Below are positions 1 through 8,635 of a stretch of 64,000 nucleotides of DNA, in pieces (positions within the stretch are counted from its first letter, which is position 1; each line of letters opens with the position of its first letter). The translations under genes and the position numbers were made by a program. The notes under the pieces were generated by a model. It was not told the origin of the DNA and made no database searches. It was given only the letters and a program-made list of their open reading frames with translations. This DNA comes from Flavobacterium hercynium (GTDB taxonomy: Bacteria > Bacteroidota > Bacteroidia > Flavobacteriales > Flavobacteriaceae), in assembly GCF_002217285.1 (NCBI RefSeq), contig NZ_MUGW01000002.1, positions 124,001 through 188,000 on the forward strand. Direction: 5' to 3'.

Positions 1-1
1 T

Positions 2-649
2 GTGATTGAAAATCAAGATACAACTTTAGTACGTAATGTAGTTGTGGGCACCAGCAAAAGAAAAACACCTATTATTACATCAACCTTAAAAACGGTTGTT
101 TTTAACCCAACATGGACAGTTCCTCCTACTATTTTGAAGGAAGATGTTGTTCCGGCAATGAAAAAGAATAGAAATTATTTAGCTAAAAAGAATATTACAA
201 TCTATGATTCTGCTAATCGTGAGGTAGATCCTCAGGCATGGAACGAAAACAAACCGCATAGCTACCGCTATGTGCAAAGTCCTGGCTACAATAACTCCTT
301 AGGACTAATGAAGATTTTGTTTCCAAACCATCATAGTGTGTATTTGCACGACACCAATCACCGTGGTAATTTTGTGAGAAGCAATCGTTCTTTAAGTTCT
401 GGTTGTGTTCGTGTTGAAAATCCGCTTGAACTGGCGCAGCATATTCTAAATGATACTCTTACTGACAATTGGACAAAGAAAAAAATAGACTCGATTATTG
501 AAACTAAGAAAACAATAAACGTAAAAATTACTAAAAAATACGCTTTGTATCAGTGGTATTGGACAGCTTGGAGCAAAAAAAATCAGCTCATTTTCAGAGC
601 TGATATTTATAACTTAGATTCGGATTTATATACTAAACTAAGAAATTAG
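2..649 (+). CDS. L,D-transpeptidase, YcbB-like, C-terminal part (5' truncated by window edge)
   Basis: This is the catalytic part of a periplasmic L,D-transpeptidase, which makes 3-3 crosslinks in peptidoglycan. The YkuD-type active site is visible: His116 in a YLHDTNHRGNF segment and Cys135 in SSGCVRVENP. The preceding stretch (VVVGTSKRKTPII, then FNPTWTVPPTILKEDVVP) is the strand pattern of YcbB/LdtD-type enzymes. Family members are usually 450-600 residues with an N-terminal export signal and a peptidoglycan-binding region, so the gene starts before base 1 and the GTG at base 2 is not its real start. Its stop overlaps the stop of the convergent gene by 12 bp. The family is certain; which crosslink it makes is inference. 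Confidence 0.88.
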   Translation: MIENQDTTLVRNVVVGTSKRKTPIITSTLKTVVFNPTWTVPPTILKEDVVPAMKKNRNYLAKKNITIYDSANREVDPQAWNENKPHSYRYVQSPGYNNSLGLMKILFPNHHSVYLHDTNHRGNFVRSNRSLSSGCVRVENPLELAQHILNDTLTDNWTKKKIDSIIETKKTINVKITKKYALYQWYWTAWSKKNQLIFRADIYNLDSDLYTKLRN

Positions 650-1360
650 TTTTGATTCCATCGCAAAATTTCTTGAAGGATGGTAAATATATAAACACGA
701 TTTATTTTTTATTGTTTCAATTATCTCATTCGTCAATTCAACTGGAAGTGCCGGGCAACCCTGGCTTCTTCCTAATCTGTTATGACTTCTGATAAAAGAT
801 TCTGACACATAATCAGCGCCATGCATTACTACTGCTCTTTCACGAGCGTGATCGTTTACACCTCTTTCTAAACCATCTAAACGTAAAGAAGCTCCATGTT
901 TGCCTCTGTAAATTTCGCCTGTAGCATAAAAACCAAGGCTGCTTTTGTTAGATGAATTTAAATTTGAAAATACAGTTGCAAATTCTTCTCCTGTATTTCT
1001 GCCGTGAGCAACTAAAGACTGAAATAAAACAGTGTTGGTTGTTAAATCGATAACCCATAAACGTTTTACGTTTGATGAAAGGCTGAAATCGATTAGAGTT
1101 AAGATGTCTTTTTGAATAACGCCTCTTTCTTTTAGCAGGTAAAACCCTTTTAACGCTTCTGAAAAAGTCTTGAATTCAGGTAGTTTGTAACTGTTAGAAT
1201 CTAAGGTGTTGTAAACACTTTCAATTTTAGAATCAATAGTAAGCTTTTCAACTTTAGCAATACTTCTTACTGTTACTTTTTTTTCTTCTGTGGTATTTGT
1301 AGAATCTTTTCCAAAAGACAATAACAAAAACACCAATAATGGATAAATTTTGTAAATCAT
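638..1360 (-). CDS. Murein L,D-transpeptidase catalytic domain family protein (YkuD_2)
   Basis: 240 aa. A hydrophobic N-terminus (residues 1-17) looks like a signal peptide without a lipobox Cys. The rest matches the YkuD_2 family, found mostly in Bacteroidetes and Proteobacteria: a GFYATGEIYRGKHG segment, then VVMHGADYV and the Cys motif GRSQGCPALP with the putative nucleophile Cys202. The Cys motif differs from the SxGCVRV type of the neighbouring gene, so the two are separate enzyme classes side by side. It probably acts on peptidoglycan in the periplasm; its exact reaction is not established. A TAGTTTTG -7-like box lies about 40 bp upstream (1397-1404, minus strand). Confidence 0.85.
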   Translation of the reverse strand: MIYKIYPLLVFLLLSFGKDSTNTTEEKKVTVRSIAKVEKLTIDSKIESVYNTLDSNSYKLPEFKTFSEALKGFYLLKERGVIQKDILTLIDFSLSSNVKRLWVIDLTTNTVLFQSLVAHGRNTGEEFATVFSNLNSSNKSSLGFYATGEIYRGKHGASLRLDGLERGVNDHARERAVVMHGADYVSESFIRSHNRLGRSQGCPALPVELTNEIIETIKNKSCLYIYHPSRNFAMESKLIS

Positions 1361-1681
1361 TGAATTTCTTTAGGTTAATAACATATTTGGGTAGTGCAAA
1401 ACTATACAAAAAATGCCAACATAAAATTTTATAACTATCAAATGAGGACATTTTGTTTAAACTTTAACAATTTAAAAAGAAAAAATTAGCATAAAACGAC
1501 AAAATAAGTAATTTTACAAAGAATTTTACCTCAAAAAAATATTTTACTATCTCAATCAGAACTGTTTAAGGGATAAATTTTACAGAGGCTTAATTTATTA
1601 TGTAGACAAAAGCTGTAACAATTGTATTAAGTTGTTGTCTTTTATATTAAAAAATACCATCTATTATACCTACAACCCTGA
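1361..1681. other. AT-rich intergenic region between divergent genes
   Basis: This 321-bp spacer separates the minus-strand YkuD_2 gene from the plus-strand DUF5916 gene, so it should hold both promoters. I see one convincing -7-like box, TAGTTTTG on the minus strand at 1404-1397, without a good -33 partner. There is no clear plus-strand promoter, RNA gene, repeat or small gene with coding character. Confidence 0.5.
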
Positions 1682-4108
1682 ATGAAAGCAATTGTTTTTT
1701 TTACAATCCTCTTATGCAGTTTTTATAGCTTTTCACAGAAAAAAAGCTTAGAAGCCAAATCGACTCCCCATAGCATTTCTATCGACGGAAAACTAGATGA
1801 ACCCGCTTGGGAAGAAGCTGCAACTGCCTCTGATTTTATTGTATTTGAACCAGACAATGGAAAACCTGCTCCTTATGGAAAACGAACTGAAGTTAAAGTA
1901 CTGTATAATAATGATGCTATTTATATTGGTGCTATAATGTACGATGATGAGCCCAATAAGGTTTTAAAAGAAATATCACAACGCGATAATTTTGGAACTG
2001 CTGACTTGTTTGGTGTTTTTATAAATGGGTTTAACGATGGTCAGCAAAACTTTCAGTTTTTCGTTTCTGCTGCTGATGTACAAGGTGATTGTATTATGAC
2101 AGATGCTATTGGTGAAGATTATTCCTGGGATGCTATCTGGCTTAGCAAAGCCAAACTAACCAAAGAAGGCTGGATTGTAGAAATGAAAATTCCGTATGCG
2201 GCATTGCGCTTTTCTGACCAAAACAAACAAACCTGGGGGATTAATTTTTTTAGAGAAATAAAAAGAGAACGTAAAAAATATACTTGGAATCTGATCGATA
2301 CTAAAATTGGAACTTTTACCCAGCAAAATGGTAATCTGGAAGGAATAGAAAACATCAAACCTCCTACCCGATTGTTTTTTATGCCGTATGCTTCGCATTA
2401 CTTAAATGCTGCCGACGGACAAAAAACATACGGAACAATGAAGGGCGGAATGGATATTAAATATGGTATAAACGACGCGTTTACGCTTGATGCGATTTTG
2501 ATTCCGGATTTCGGACAGGCAAAATATGATGATCAGATTTTAAATTTAGGTCCGTTTGAACAGCAATTCAATGAAAACAGAGCTTTTTTTACAGAAGGAA
2601 CGGATTTGTTTAACAAAGGAAACATGTTCTACTCTCGAAGAATTGGAGGAAAACCTTCTATCGATCCTGATTTGAACGACAACGAAGAAATTACTGAAAC
2701 GGTTCAGAGCGTCAATCTTATTAATGCGTTAAAAGTATCCGGAAGAACTAAAGCCGGATTAGGTGTTGGAATTTTAAACGCTATTACTGAAAAAACATAC
2801 GCTACGATAAAAGACACTTTAACCGGAGAAACAAGAAGCGCCATTATAGAACCGCTTACCAATTATAATGTATTGGTGCTCGATCAGCGTTTTCGTAAAA
2901 ATTCATCGGTATCGCTTATCAATACGAATGTTACCCGAAACGGACATTTCAGAGATGCTAACGTAACGGGAGTTGCATGGGATTTAAATACCAAAGCAAA
3001 TACTTATAATTTGTCCGGAAATGTAAAATACAGCAACATCAATGAACTTGAGGTTAAAAAAGGCTTTTATTCAGCTATTGGTTTTGCAGAAACCAGCGGA
3101 AACTACCGCTACAGCGTTGGTACCGATTTCGTGTCTAAAGATTTTGACCCAAACGATTTAGGCATTAATTTCTATACTAATTATTATAACTTTTATGGTA
3201 ATGCCAATTATAGAATTCTAAATCCAACCAAACTGCTGAATAAATTTAGGATCAACTATAATATGTATACCGAATTCAACAGAGAATCCGGAAAACTGCA
3301 AGACAATAGTTTCAACACTAACTTTAATCTGACTACCAAGCAAAACAATTATTACGCTGCCGGTTTTACCGTTTGGCCAACTGAGATCTACGATTACTAC
3401 GAACCAAGAGCAGACAATAGATATGTTGCTATACCAAGAAAATTTGATTCCTGGGCAAGTATCTCAACCAATTACAACTACAAATTTGCACTCGATTTAA
3501 ATCCGTCTGTTACGTTTTACGATCAGTCAGGGCGTATGTCGTATGGTTTTGATGTGGGACCAAGATACCGTTTTAGCGACAAGCTGCTTCTTACTTATAC
3601 TTTTAGCTTTTTTAGAAGGAATAATAACAAAGGATATATTGACGCCGTTGAACAAGACAACGGAAACAGTCCGGACAACATTATTTTTGCAAACCGAAAC
3701 GTAATCACCTATTCTAACACTTTAGGCGGGAAATATGCTATAAACAGCACTATGACGCTTAATCTGGCTGTACGTCAATATTGGTCGTATGCTGAAAACA
3801 AAGACATTCTAGAACTACAGCCTAACGGAACTTTAACACCTAATTCGACATATACTACCAACAAAAATTCGAGCTTCTATTCCTGGAATGCTGATTTGTC
3901 GTATTCCTGGTGGTTTGCACCCGGAAGTCAGGTTTCAGTGCTATATCGAAATAGTGCCTCGAACTTTGAGCGTGTTATTGATAAACAATTCAAAGACAAC
4001 GTAAGCCACTTGCTTACCAATGATGCCTTAAAACACATTTTTTCAGTAAGTGTGAAGTATTTTATTGACTATAACGCAATTAAAAATAAGATTAGAAACA
4101 GAGGTTAG
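1682..4108 (+). CDS. DUF5916 protein with CBM9-like N-terminal domain, probable outer-membrane barrel
   Basis: 808 aa. Residues 1-18 (MKAIVFFTILLCSFYSFS) form a signal peptide. Residues about 25-225 match the family-9 carbohydrate-binding-like domain found at the front of DUF5916 proteins: ISIDGKLDEPAWEEA, then YNNDAIYIGAIMYD and GWIVEMKIPYAALRF. The remainder is rich in aromatic residues and alternating strands (many Y/F/N) and ends in a strand-like segment, consistent with an outer-membrane beta-barrel. Substrate and role are unknown for the family; transport or binding of a carbohydrate or peptide is only a guess. It appears to be monocistronic. The ATG comes right after an in-frame TGA with no strong ribosome binding site, as is usual in this phylum. 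Confidence 0.85.
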   Translation: MKAIVFFTILLCSFYSFSQKKSLEAKSTPHSISIDGKLDEPAWEEAATASDFIVFEPDNGKPAPYGKRTEVKVLYNNDAIYIGAIMYDDEPNKVLKEISQRDNFGTADLFGVFINGFNDGQQNFQFFVSAADVQGDCIMTDAIGEDYSWDAIWLSKAKLTKEGWIVEMKIPYAALRFSDQNKQTWGINFFREIKRERKKYTWNLIDTKIGTFTQQNGNLEGIENIKPPTRLFFMPYASHYLNAADGQKTYGTMKGGMDIKYGINDAFTLDAILIPDFGQAKYDDQILNLGPFEQQFNENRAFFTEGTDLFNKGNMFYSRRIGGKPSIDPDLNDNEEITETVQSVNLINALKVSGRTKAGLGVGILNAITEKTYATIKDTLTGETRSAIIEPLTNYNVLVLDQRFRKNSSVSLINTNVTRNGHFRDANVTGVAWDLNTKANTYNLSGNVKYSNINELEVKKGFYSAIGFAETSGNYRYSVGTDFVSKDFDPNDLGINFYTNYYNFYGNANYRILNPTKLLNKFRINYNMYTEFNRESGKLQDNSFNTNFNLTTKQNNYYAAGFTVWPTEIYDYYEPRADNRYVAIPRKFDSWASISTNYNYKFALDLNPSVTFYDQSGRMSYGFDVGPRYRFSDKLLLTYTFSFFRRNNNKGYIDAVEQDNGNSPDNIIFANRNVITYSNTLGGKYAINSTMTLNLAVRQYWSYAENKDILELQPNGTLTPNSTYTTNKNSSFYSWNADLSYSWWFAPGSQVSVLYRNSASNFERVIDKQFKDNVSHLLTNDALKHIFSVSVKYFIDYNAIKNKIRNRG

Positions 4109-4202
4109 CGTGAATTTATTATAAAAAATAAAGACTTATATAATTAAATTATTATTTTTCAATACAGTTCATTTTATAAAACATAATTGTAACGTTGCTT
4201 CC

Positions 4203-4231
4203 TTGCACATTTTATAAATGGTTTATCTTTG
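4203..4231 (+). promoter_or_regulatory. Predicted housekeeping promoter of gpmI
   Basis: TTG at 4203-4205, an 18-bp spacer, then TATCTTTG at 4224-4231 match the Bacteroidetes -33/-7 pattern (TTTG ... TAnnTTTG). The -7 box lies about 15 bp before the gpmI start. Confidence 0.6.
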
Positions 4232-4245
4232 TATAAAACAAAAAA

Positions 4246-5766
4246 ATGATGAACAAAAAAGTAATACTTATGATTTTAGACGGTTGGGGAAAATCTCCTG
4301 ACCCTAAAGTTTCTGCAATAGACAATGCAAATGTTCCCTTTATAAACAGTCTTTACCAAAATTACCCAAGCGCACAACTTAGAACAGATGGTTTAAACGT
4401 AGGTTTACCAGAAGGTCAAATGGGAAACAGCGAAGTAGGTCACATGAATCTTGGCGCAGGAAGAATTGTATATCAGGATTTAGCCAAAATAAACTTAGCA
4501 GTAGCACACCAGACACTTGCCAAAGAGCAAGTACTTATCGATGCTTTTACTTATGCTAAAGAAAACAATAAGAAAGTTCACTTTTTAGGATTAGTTTCTG
4601 ACGGAGGTGTTCACTCGCATACGTCACACTTACGTGGATTGATCGATGCTTCTCAAGAATATGGTTTAGAGAATGTTTTCGTTCATGCTTTTACAGATGG
4701 TCGTGATGTTGATCCTAAATCTGGTGTAAAATACATTCACGATTTAGAAGAATACATTAAAGATACTCCTGTAAAAATCGCTTCTATCATTGGCCGTTAC
4801 TATGCAATGGATCGTGACAGACGTTGGGAACGTGTGAAATTAGCTTACGATTTAGTAGTTAATGCACAAGGAACTCCGTCTAAAAATCCGGTAGCAAGTG
4901 TATTGGAAAGCTACGAAAAACATGTTACGGATGAATTTATCGAACCAATTGTAATGGTTGACGATAACGAAGTTCCATTAGCTACAATCATCGAAGGTGA
5001 TGTGGTTATCTTCTTTAACTTCAGAACAGACAGAGGACGTGAATTAACGGAAGCGCTTTCACAGCAAGATTTTCACGAGCAAAACATGCACAAGCTAAAC
5101 TTGTATTATGTAACGCTAACGAACTATGACGAAACGTACCAAAATGTAAAAGTTGTTTACAATAAAGACAACATTACAGAAACACTTGGTGAGGTTTTAG
5201 AAAAAGCGGGCAAAAAACAAATTCGTATTGCAGAAACAGAAAAATATCCTCACGTAACGTTTTTCTTTTCAGGAGGACGTGAAGTTCCTTTTGAAGGTGA
5301 AAGCAGGATTTTAAGAAATTCTCCAAAAGTAGCTACTTACGATTTAAAACCGGAAATGAGTGCTTTTGAATTGACAGATGCTCTTGTTCCTGAATTAAAC
5401 AAAGGTGAAGTTGATTTTGTATGCTTGAATTTCGCTAACGGAGATATGGTTGGACATACCGGAATTATGAGTGCTGCAATCCTTGCTTGCGAAGCTGTAG
5501 ATGCTTGTGTAAAACAAGTAATTACTGCTGCGCTTGAAAACGATTACACTACAATTGTAATTGCAGATCACGGAAACTGCGAAACGATGATTAATCCTGA
5601 CGGAAGCCCAAATACAGCACACACAACCAATCCGGTGCCGATTATTTTAGTTGACAAACAATTAAGAAATATAAATGATGGTGTTTTAGGTGACATCGCT
5701 CCTACTATTTTAGAATTAATGGGAGTGCAACAGCCAGCTGCAATGACGTGTCATTCACTATTGTAG
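4246..5766 (+). CDS. gpmI: 2,3-bisphosphoglycerate-independent phosphoglycerate mutase
   Basis: 506 aa, the normal length for the cofactor-independent, metal-dependent enzyme that interconverts 3- and 2-phosphoglycerate in glycolysis and gluconeogenesis. The metal site begins with ILDGWG (Asp12). The phospho-acceptor serine lies in MGNSEVGHMNLGAGR (Ser62). Further hallmarks are SDGGVHSH, FTDGRDVDP, FFNFRTDRGRELT, NFANGDMVGHTG and the C-terminal metal motif IADHGNCE. Two consecutive Met codons open the frame (4246 and 4249); either could be used. It has its own promoter and terminator, so it is probably transcribed alone. Confidence 0.97.
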   Translation: MMNKKVILMILDGWGKSPDPKVSAIDNANVPFINSLYQNYPSAQLRTDGLNVGLPEGQMGNSEVGHMNLGAGRIVYQDLAKINLAVAHQTLAKEQVLIDAFTYAKENNKKVHFLGLVSDGGVHSHTSHLRGLIDASQEYGLENVFVHAFTDGRDVDPKSGVKYIHDLEEYIKDTPVKIASIIGRYYAMDRDRRWERVKLAYDLVVNAQGTPSKNPVASVLESYEKHVTDEFIEPIVMVDDNEVPLATIIEGDVVIFFNFRTDRGRELTEALSQQDFHEQNMHKLNLYYVTLTNYDETYQNVKVVYNKDNITETLGEVLEKAGKKQIRIAETEKYPHVTFFFSGGREVPFEGESRILRNSPKVATYDLKPEMSAFELTDALVPELNKGEVDFVCLNFANGDMVGHTGIMSAAILACEAVDACVKQVITAALENDYTTIVIADHGNCETMINPDGSPNTAHTTNPVPIILVDKQLRNINDGVLGDIAPTILELMGVQQPAAMTCHSLL

Positions 5767-5782
5767 AAAGCATTATTATCAC

Positions 5783-5822
5783 AAAAAAGAGAGACAAATT
5801 TTAGAATTTGTCTCTCTTTTTA
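5783..5822. terminator. Bidirectional Rho-independent terminator (gpmI / DUF445 gene)
   Basis: A 17-bp near-perfect stem (AAAGAGAGACAAATT paired with AATTTGTCTCTCTTT), a TTAG loop, and A and T tracts on both sides. It sits between two convergent genes and can serve both. Confidence 0.85.
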
Positions 5823-5835
5823 TTTGCTCTTTGCA

Positions 5836-7092
5836 TCAAATAATAAAATAATGATACAATTGCTCCACACCATAAATAACAAGTCCAATAAGTCCGCCAA
5901 CTAATGTTCCGTTAATACGAATGTATTGCAGGTCTTTTCCAATCTCGAGTTCCAGTTTTTCCGAAACTTCTTTACCATCCCAGCTTTTTACCGTTGAAGA
6001 GATTAAATCTCCTATTACTTCTTTATTATTTAAAAGCACAGACAGTAAATCATTCTTGATAAAATTATTAATTTTATCAATCATAACCGGATCTTCTTTA
6101 ATTCCGTTTCCAAATCCCTGAATCAGGCTGGCAATACTTTTTTTGATGGAAGATTCATCCCCTTTTTCCAAATCTGTAGAAATGGACAGTTTTATTTCGT
6201 CCCAGATTCCGTTTACATAATCCTGAACTTCTTTTTTACCTGCAAATCCCAAAATCATATTATTAATCTTGATTCGCATTTCTTCAGAATTTTTAACCTT
6301 GTCCAGAAAATCATAAATATACTCGTCAATCTTAAGTCTGATTTCACTTTCCGGATTTCGGGCTTCGTTTAGAAATTCATACAATCCGTTGAAGATTCCT
6401 TCTGAAATACTTTTGTCAGCAAGACCAAAACTCAAAAAAGGAGTTGATTCTTTTACTTTTTTTCGAATCAAATCTTTGTTATTGCTTAATTCTGTTGTCA
6501 TTACTTCCAAAATATTATTCAGCAACTGATCTTTAACTTGTCCTTTTTGTAAAGGTTCTAACGCTAATGCTACCCAATCTCCAAAATTAATTCCTTCGAG
6601 TTTTTCTTTGAATTGAACCTGAATGAAGCGTTTTATATCTTCATCTTTTATTGTTTTTAAAATCCCGGGGATAATATTGACTGCCACAAGACTCGCAATT
6701 TTATTAGCATTTTCATCTTGCGATAACCAATCTGAAGCTTTTGTAGCAAAATTAAATTCATCCAGTTTTATTTCTAATTTATCGCGATTCAAAAATTCTT
6801 CTGAGACAAAATTGCCCAGATTTTCGCCAATTTCATTTTTCTTAATTGGAATAATAGCCGTATGCCAAATCGGAATCCCTAACGGATGACGAAACAAGGC
6901 CACAACGGCAAACCAATCTGCAATTCCCCCTACCATCGCGGCTTCACTAAAAGCCTGCAGCATCGGAATTTTATAATAAATGGCAATGATAAACAGTAAT
7001 ACCGCCAGACCTAACAATGCCAAAGCATTATTTTTCATTCGGTTTAGCGCTTTCTGTTTCGATATATTTTCCTGATCTATAGTGGTTTTCAT
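5836..7092 (-). CDS. DUF445 family membrane protein (YjiN-like)
   Basis: 418 aa. One membrane segment near the N-terminus (about residues 25-42, ALALLGLAVLLFIIAIYY), followed by the family signature GGIADWFAVVALFRHPLGIPIWHTAIIP, which holds a second partly buried segment. The middle is a long helical, charged region, and a C-terminal membrane segment lies at about 395-415 (GTLVGGLIGLVIYGVE). This topology is typical of the DUF445/YjiN family, whose molecular function is unknown. A TATATTTG -7 box is readable on the minus strand at 7142-7135, about 43 bp before the ATG. It shares a bidirectional terminator with gpmI. Confidence 0.87.
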   Translation of the reverse strand: MKTTIDQENISKQKALNRMKNNALALLGLAVLLFIIAIYYKIPMLQAFSEAAMVGGIADWFAVVALFRHPLGIPIWHTAIIPIKKNEIGENLGNFVSEEFLNRDKLEIKLDEFNFATKASDWLSQDENANKIASLVAVNIIPGILKTIKDEDIKRFIQVQFKEKLEGINFGDWVALALEPLQKGQVKDQLLNNILEVMTTELSNNKDLIRKKVKESTPFLSFGLADKSISEGIFNGLYEFLNEARNPESEIRLKIDEYIYDFLDKVKNSEEMRIKINNMILGFAGKKEVQDYVNGIWDEIKLSISTDLEKGDESSIKKSIASLIQGFGNGIKEDPVMIDKINNFIKNDLLSVLLNNKEVIGDLISSTVKSWDGKEVSEKLELEIGKDLQYIRINGTLVGGLIGLVIYGVEQLYHYFII

Positions 7093-7255
7093 AATTTTAA
7101 TAATGTTACTTACGCTAATTTACGGCTTTTCTGTCAAATATAAATTCAGATCAGCATCTGAATGTTCACAGAAACGTTGATATTCAATAGTATTCAAAAA
7201 TGGAGAATCGCAATTAAATTCAAAAGCAACACAAAAAAAGTTGAGATTAAAATTG

Positions 7256-7263
7256 TACTTTTG
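7256..7263 (+). promoter_or_regulatory. -7 promoter box of map, decides the gene start
   Basis: TACTTTTG fits TAnnTTTG exactly and lies 21 bp before the ATG at 7285. The open frame extends back to 7162, but a start there would put the promoter inside the gene, so 7285 is preferred. No good -33 box is visible at the usual distance. Confidence 0.5.
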
Positions 7264-7284
7264 CGAACTGAAAATCCGAAAAAT

Positions 7285-8103
7285 ATGATTATCCCAAAAA
7301 ATAGAGAAGAAATAGAATTAATGCGCGAAAGTGCCTTAATCGTATCTAAAACATTAGGAATGATTGCTTCTGAAATAAAAGAAGGCGTTACTACATTATA
7401 TCTTGACAAACGTGCTGAAGAATTTATTCGCGATCACGGTGCAGTTCCTAGTTTCCTGGGATTGTATGATTTTCCGAATTCGCTTTGTATGAGTCCAAAT
7501 TCTCAGGTGGTGCACGGTATTCCAAATAATACACCTTTACAAAGTGGTGATGTTATTTCGGTAGATTGTGGTGCGTTTAAAAACGGATATCACGGTGATC
7601 ATGCGTACAGTTTCGAAATTGGAGAGGTTGCTCCGGAAGTTAGAAAACTTTTAAAAGTGACTAAAGAATCACTATACTTTGGAATTAGAGAATTTAAAGC
7701 TGGTAATCGTGTTGAAGATGTTGGAAATGCGATTCAGAGATATACAGAAAATCATGGATACGGCGTTGTTCGTGAATTGGTTGGACATGGTTTAGGCAAA
7801 AAAATGCACGAAGAACCGGAAATGCCAAACTACGGAAAACGTGGCCGTGGAAAACTTTTTGTTGAAGGAATGGTTGTAGCGATCGAGCCTATGATTAACC
7901 TTGGTACAAGAAACATCAAACAACATAAAGATGGCTGGACAATTACTACAGCTGACGGAAAACCAAGTGCTCACTTCGAACACGATGTTGCTCTAATTGA
8001 TGGTAAACCCGAATTGTTATCTACTTTTCAATACATCTACAAAGCTTTAGGAATCGTAAGCAATGAGGAAGATGAATTCAGGAAAGTGCCGCTAGTATTG
8101 TAA
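7285..8103 (+). CDS. map: Type I methionine aminopeptidase
   Basis: 272 aa from the chosen start MIIPKNREEI, a normal type I length plus a short C-terminal tail. The enzyme removes the initiator Met from new proteins in the cytoplasm. All five metal ligands of the pita-bread fold are present: Asp94 and Asp105 (VDCGAFKNGYHGD), His168 (GHGLGKKMHEEP), Glu201 (AIEPMINLG) and Glu232 (HFEHDVAL), plus His77 (VVHGIP). The frame is open for 41 more codons upstream, but that stretch (FKSNTKKVEIKIVLL) is unlike the family, and a -7 box lies inside it. The stop codon touches the left inverted repeat of the following GxxExxY element. Confidence 0.96.
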   Translation: MIIPKNREEIELMRESALIVSKTLGMIASEIKEGVTTLYLDKRAEEFIRDHGAVPSFLGLYDFPNSLCMSPNSQVVHGIPNNTPLQSGDVISVDCGAFKNGYHGDHAYSFEIGEVAPEVRKLLKVTKESLYFGIREFKAGNRVEDVGNAIQRYTENHGYGVVRELVGHGLGKKMHEEPEMPNYGKRGRGKLFVEGMVVAIEPMINLGTRNIKQHKDGWTITTADGKPSAHFEHDVALIDGKPELLSTFQYIYKALGIVSNEEDEFRKVPLVL

Positions 8104-8620
8104 CACGAATTTCACAAATTAGCACGAAATAATACTTTGTAGAAATTTCACTGAATAGAATGAAGATTGATTAAATGATGAATGAAATATACTTAAGAGA
8201 AGAGTCTTATAAAATTATTGGAATTTGCATGGAAGTCCATAAAATTTTAGGAAAAGGACATAGTGAAAAAGTTTACGGTGATGCATTAGAATACGAGTTT
8301 CAACGAAATGAGATTCCTTACAATCGTGAATTAAGATATTATATTGCTTAAAAAGACATTGTGTTACCAAGTTACTATTTTGCAGATTTTGTGATTTTCA
8401 ATGAAATCATTTTAGAATTAAAGGCAATTGCAGCTCTTTCTACAAGTGAAATAAAACAAACATTAAATTATTTGGCTGCATCAAAAAATAAGCTGGGATT
8501 ACTGGTAAATTTTGGAGAAGACAGCCTTAAATACAAAAGAATAATACTTTAAAAACCAAATCAAAAGTTCGTGAAATTACAGCGCAGCATTATTTCGTGT
8601 CAATCTGTGAAATTCGTGTT
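8102..8620. repeat. Imperfect inverted-repeat pair enclosing the GxxExxY pseudogene
   Basis: A 32-bp left arm (8102-8133, beginning AACACGAATTTCACA) and a 32-bp right arm (8589-8620, ending TGTGAAATTCGTGTT) are reverse complements at 29 of 32 positions. Partial similarity continues inward (ATTTCACTGAA on the left, TTCGTGAAATT on the right). The unit is 519 bp and starts at the last bases of the map stop codon. The gene between the arms is a broken GxxExxY gene. It looks like a small mobile or repeat-borne cassette. I cannot see a target duplication. Confidence 0.6.
8178..8552 (+). pseudogene. GxxExxY protein gene interrupted by an in-frame stop
   Basis: Reading from ATG 8178 gives a GxxExxY-family protein: MNEIYLREESYKIIG, CMEVHKILGKG and the name-giving GHSEKVY motif. 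A TAA stop occurs at 8349-8351 after RYYIA. The same frame then continues without any shift through PSYYFADFVIF and IILELKA to the natural end at 8552. The total of 124 codons equals the usual family length, so a single base change probably broke it. The family has a PD-(D/E)xK-nuclease-like core (here FADF and ELKA) of unknown function. Downstream translation from an internal GTG/TTG is possible but would lack the first half. It sits inside an inverted-repeat pair. Confidence 0.8.
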
Positions 8621-8635
8621 CAAATACATTAAACC

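Noticed and set aside
7162..7284. N-terminal extension of map
   Set aside because: No family similarity and it contains a -7 promoter box; the ATG at 7285 fits the family length.
8102..8620. Considered as an insertion sequence with its transposase
   Set aside because: The enclosed gene is a GxxExxY protein with no transposase motif, and I cannot see a target-site duplication.
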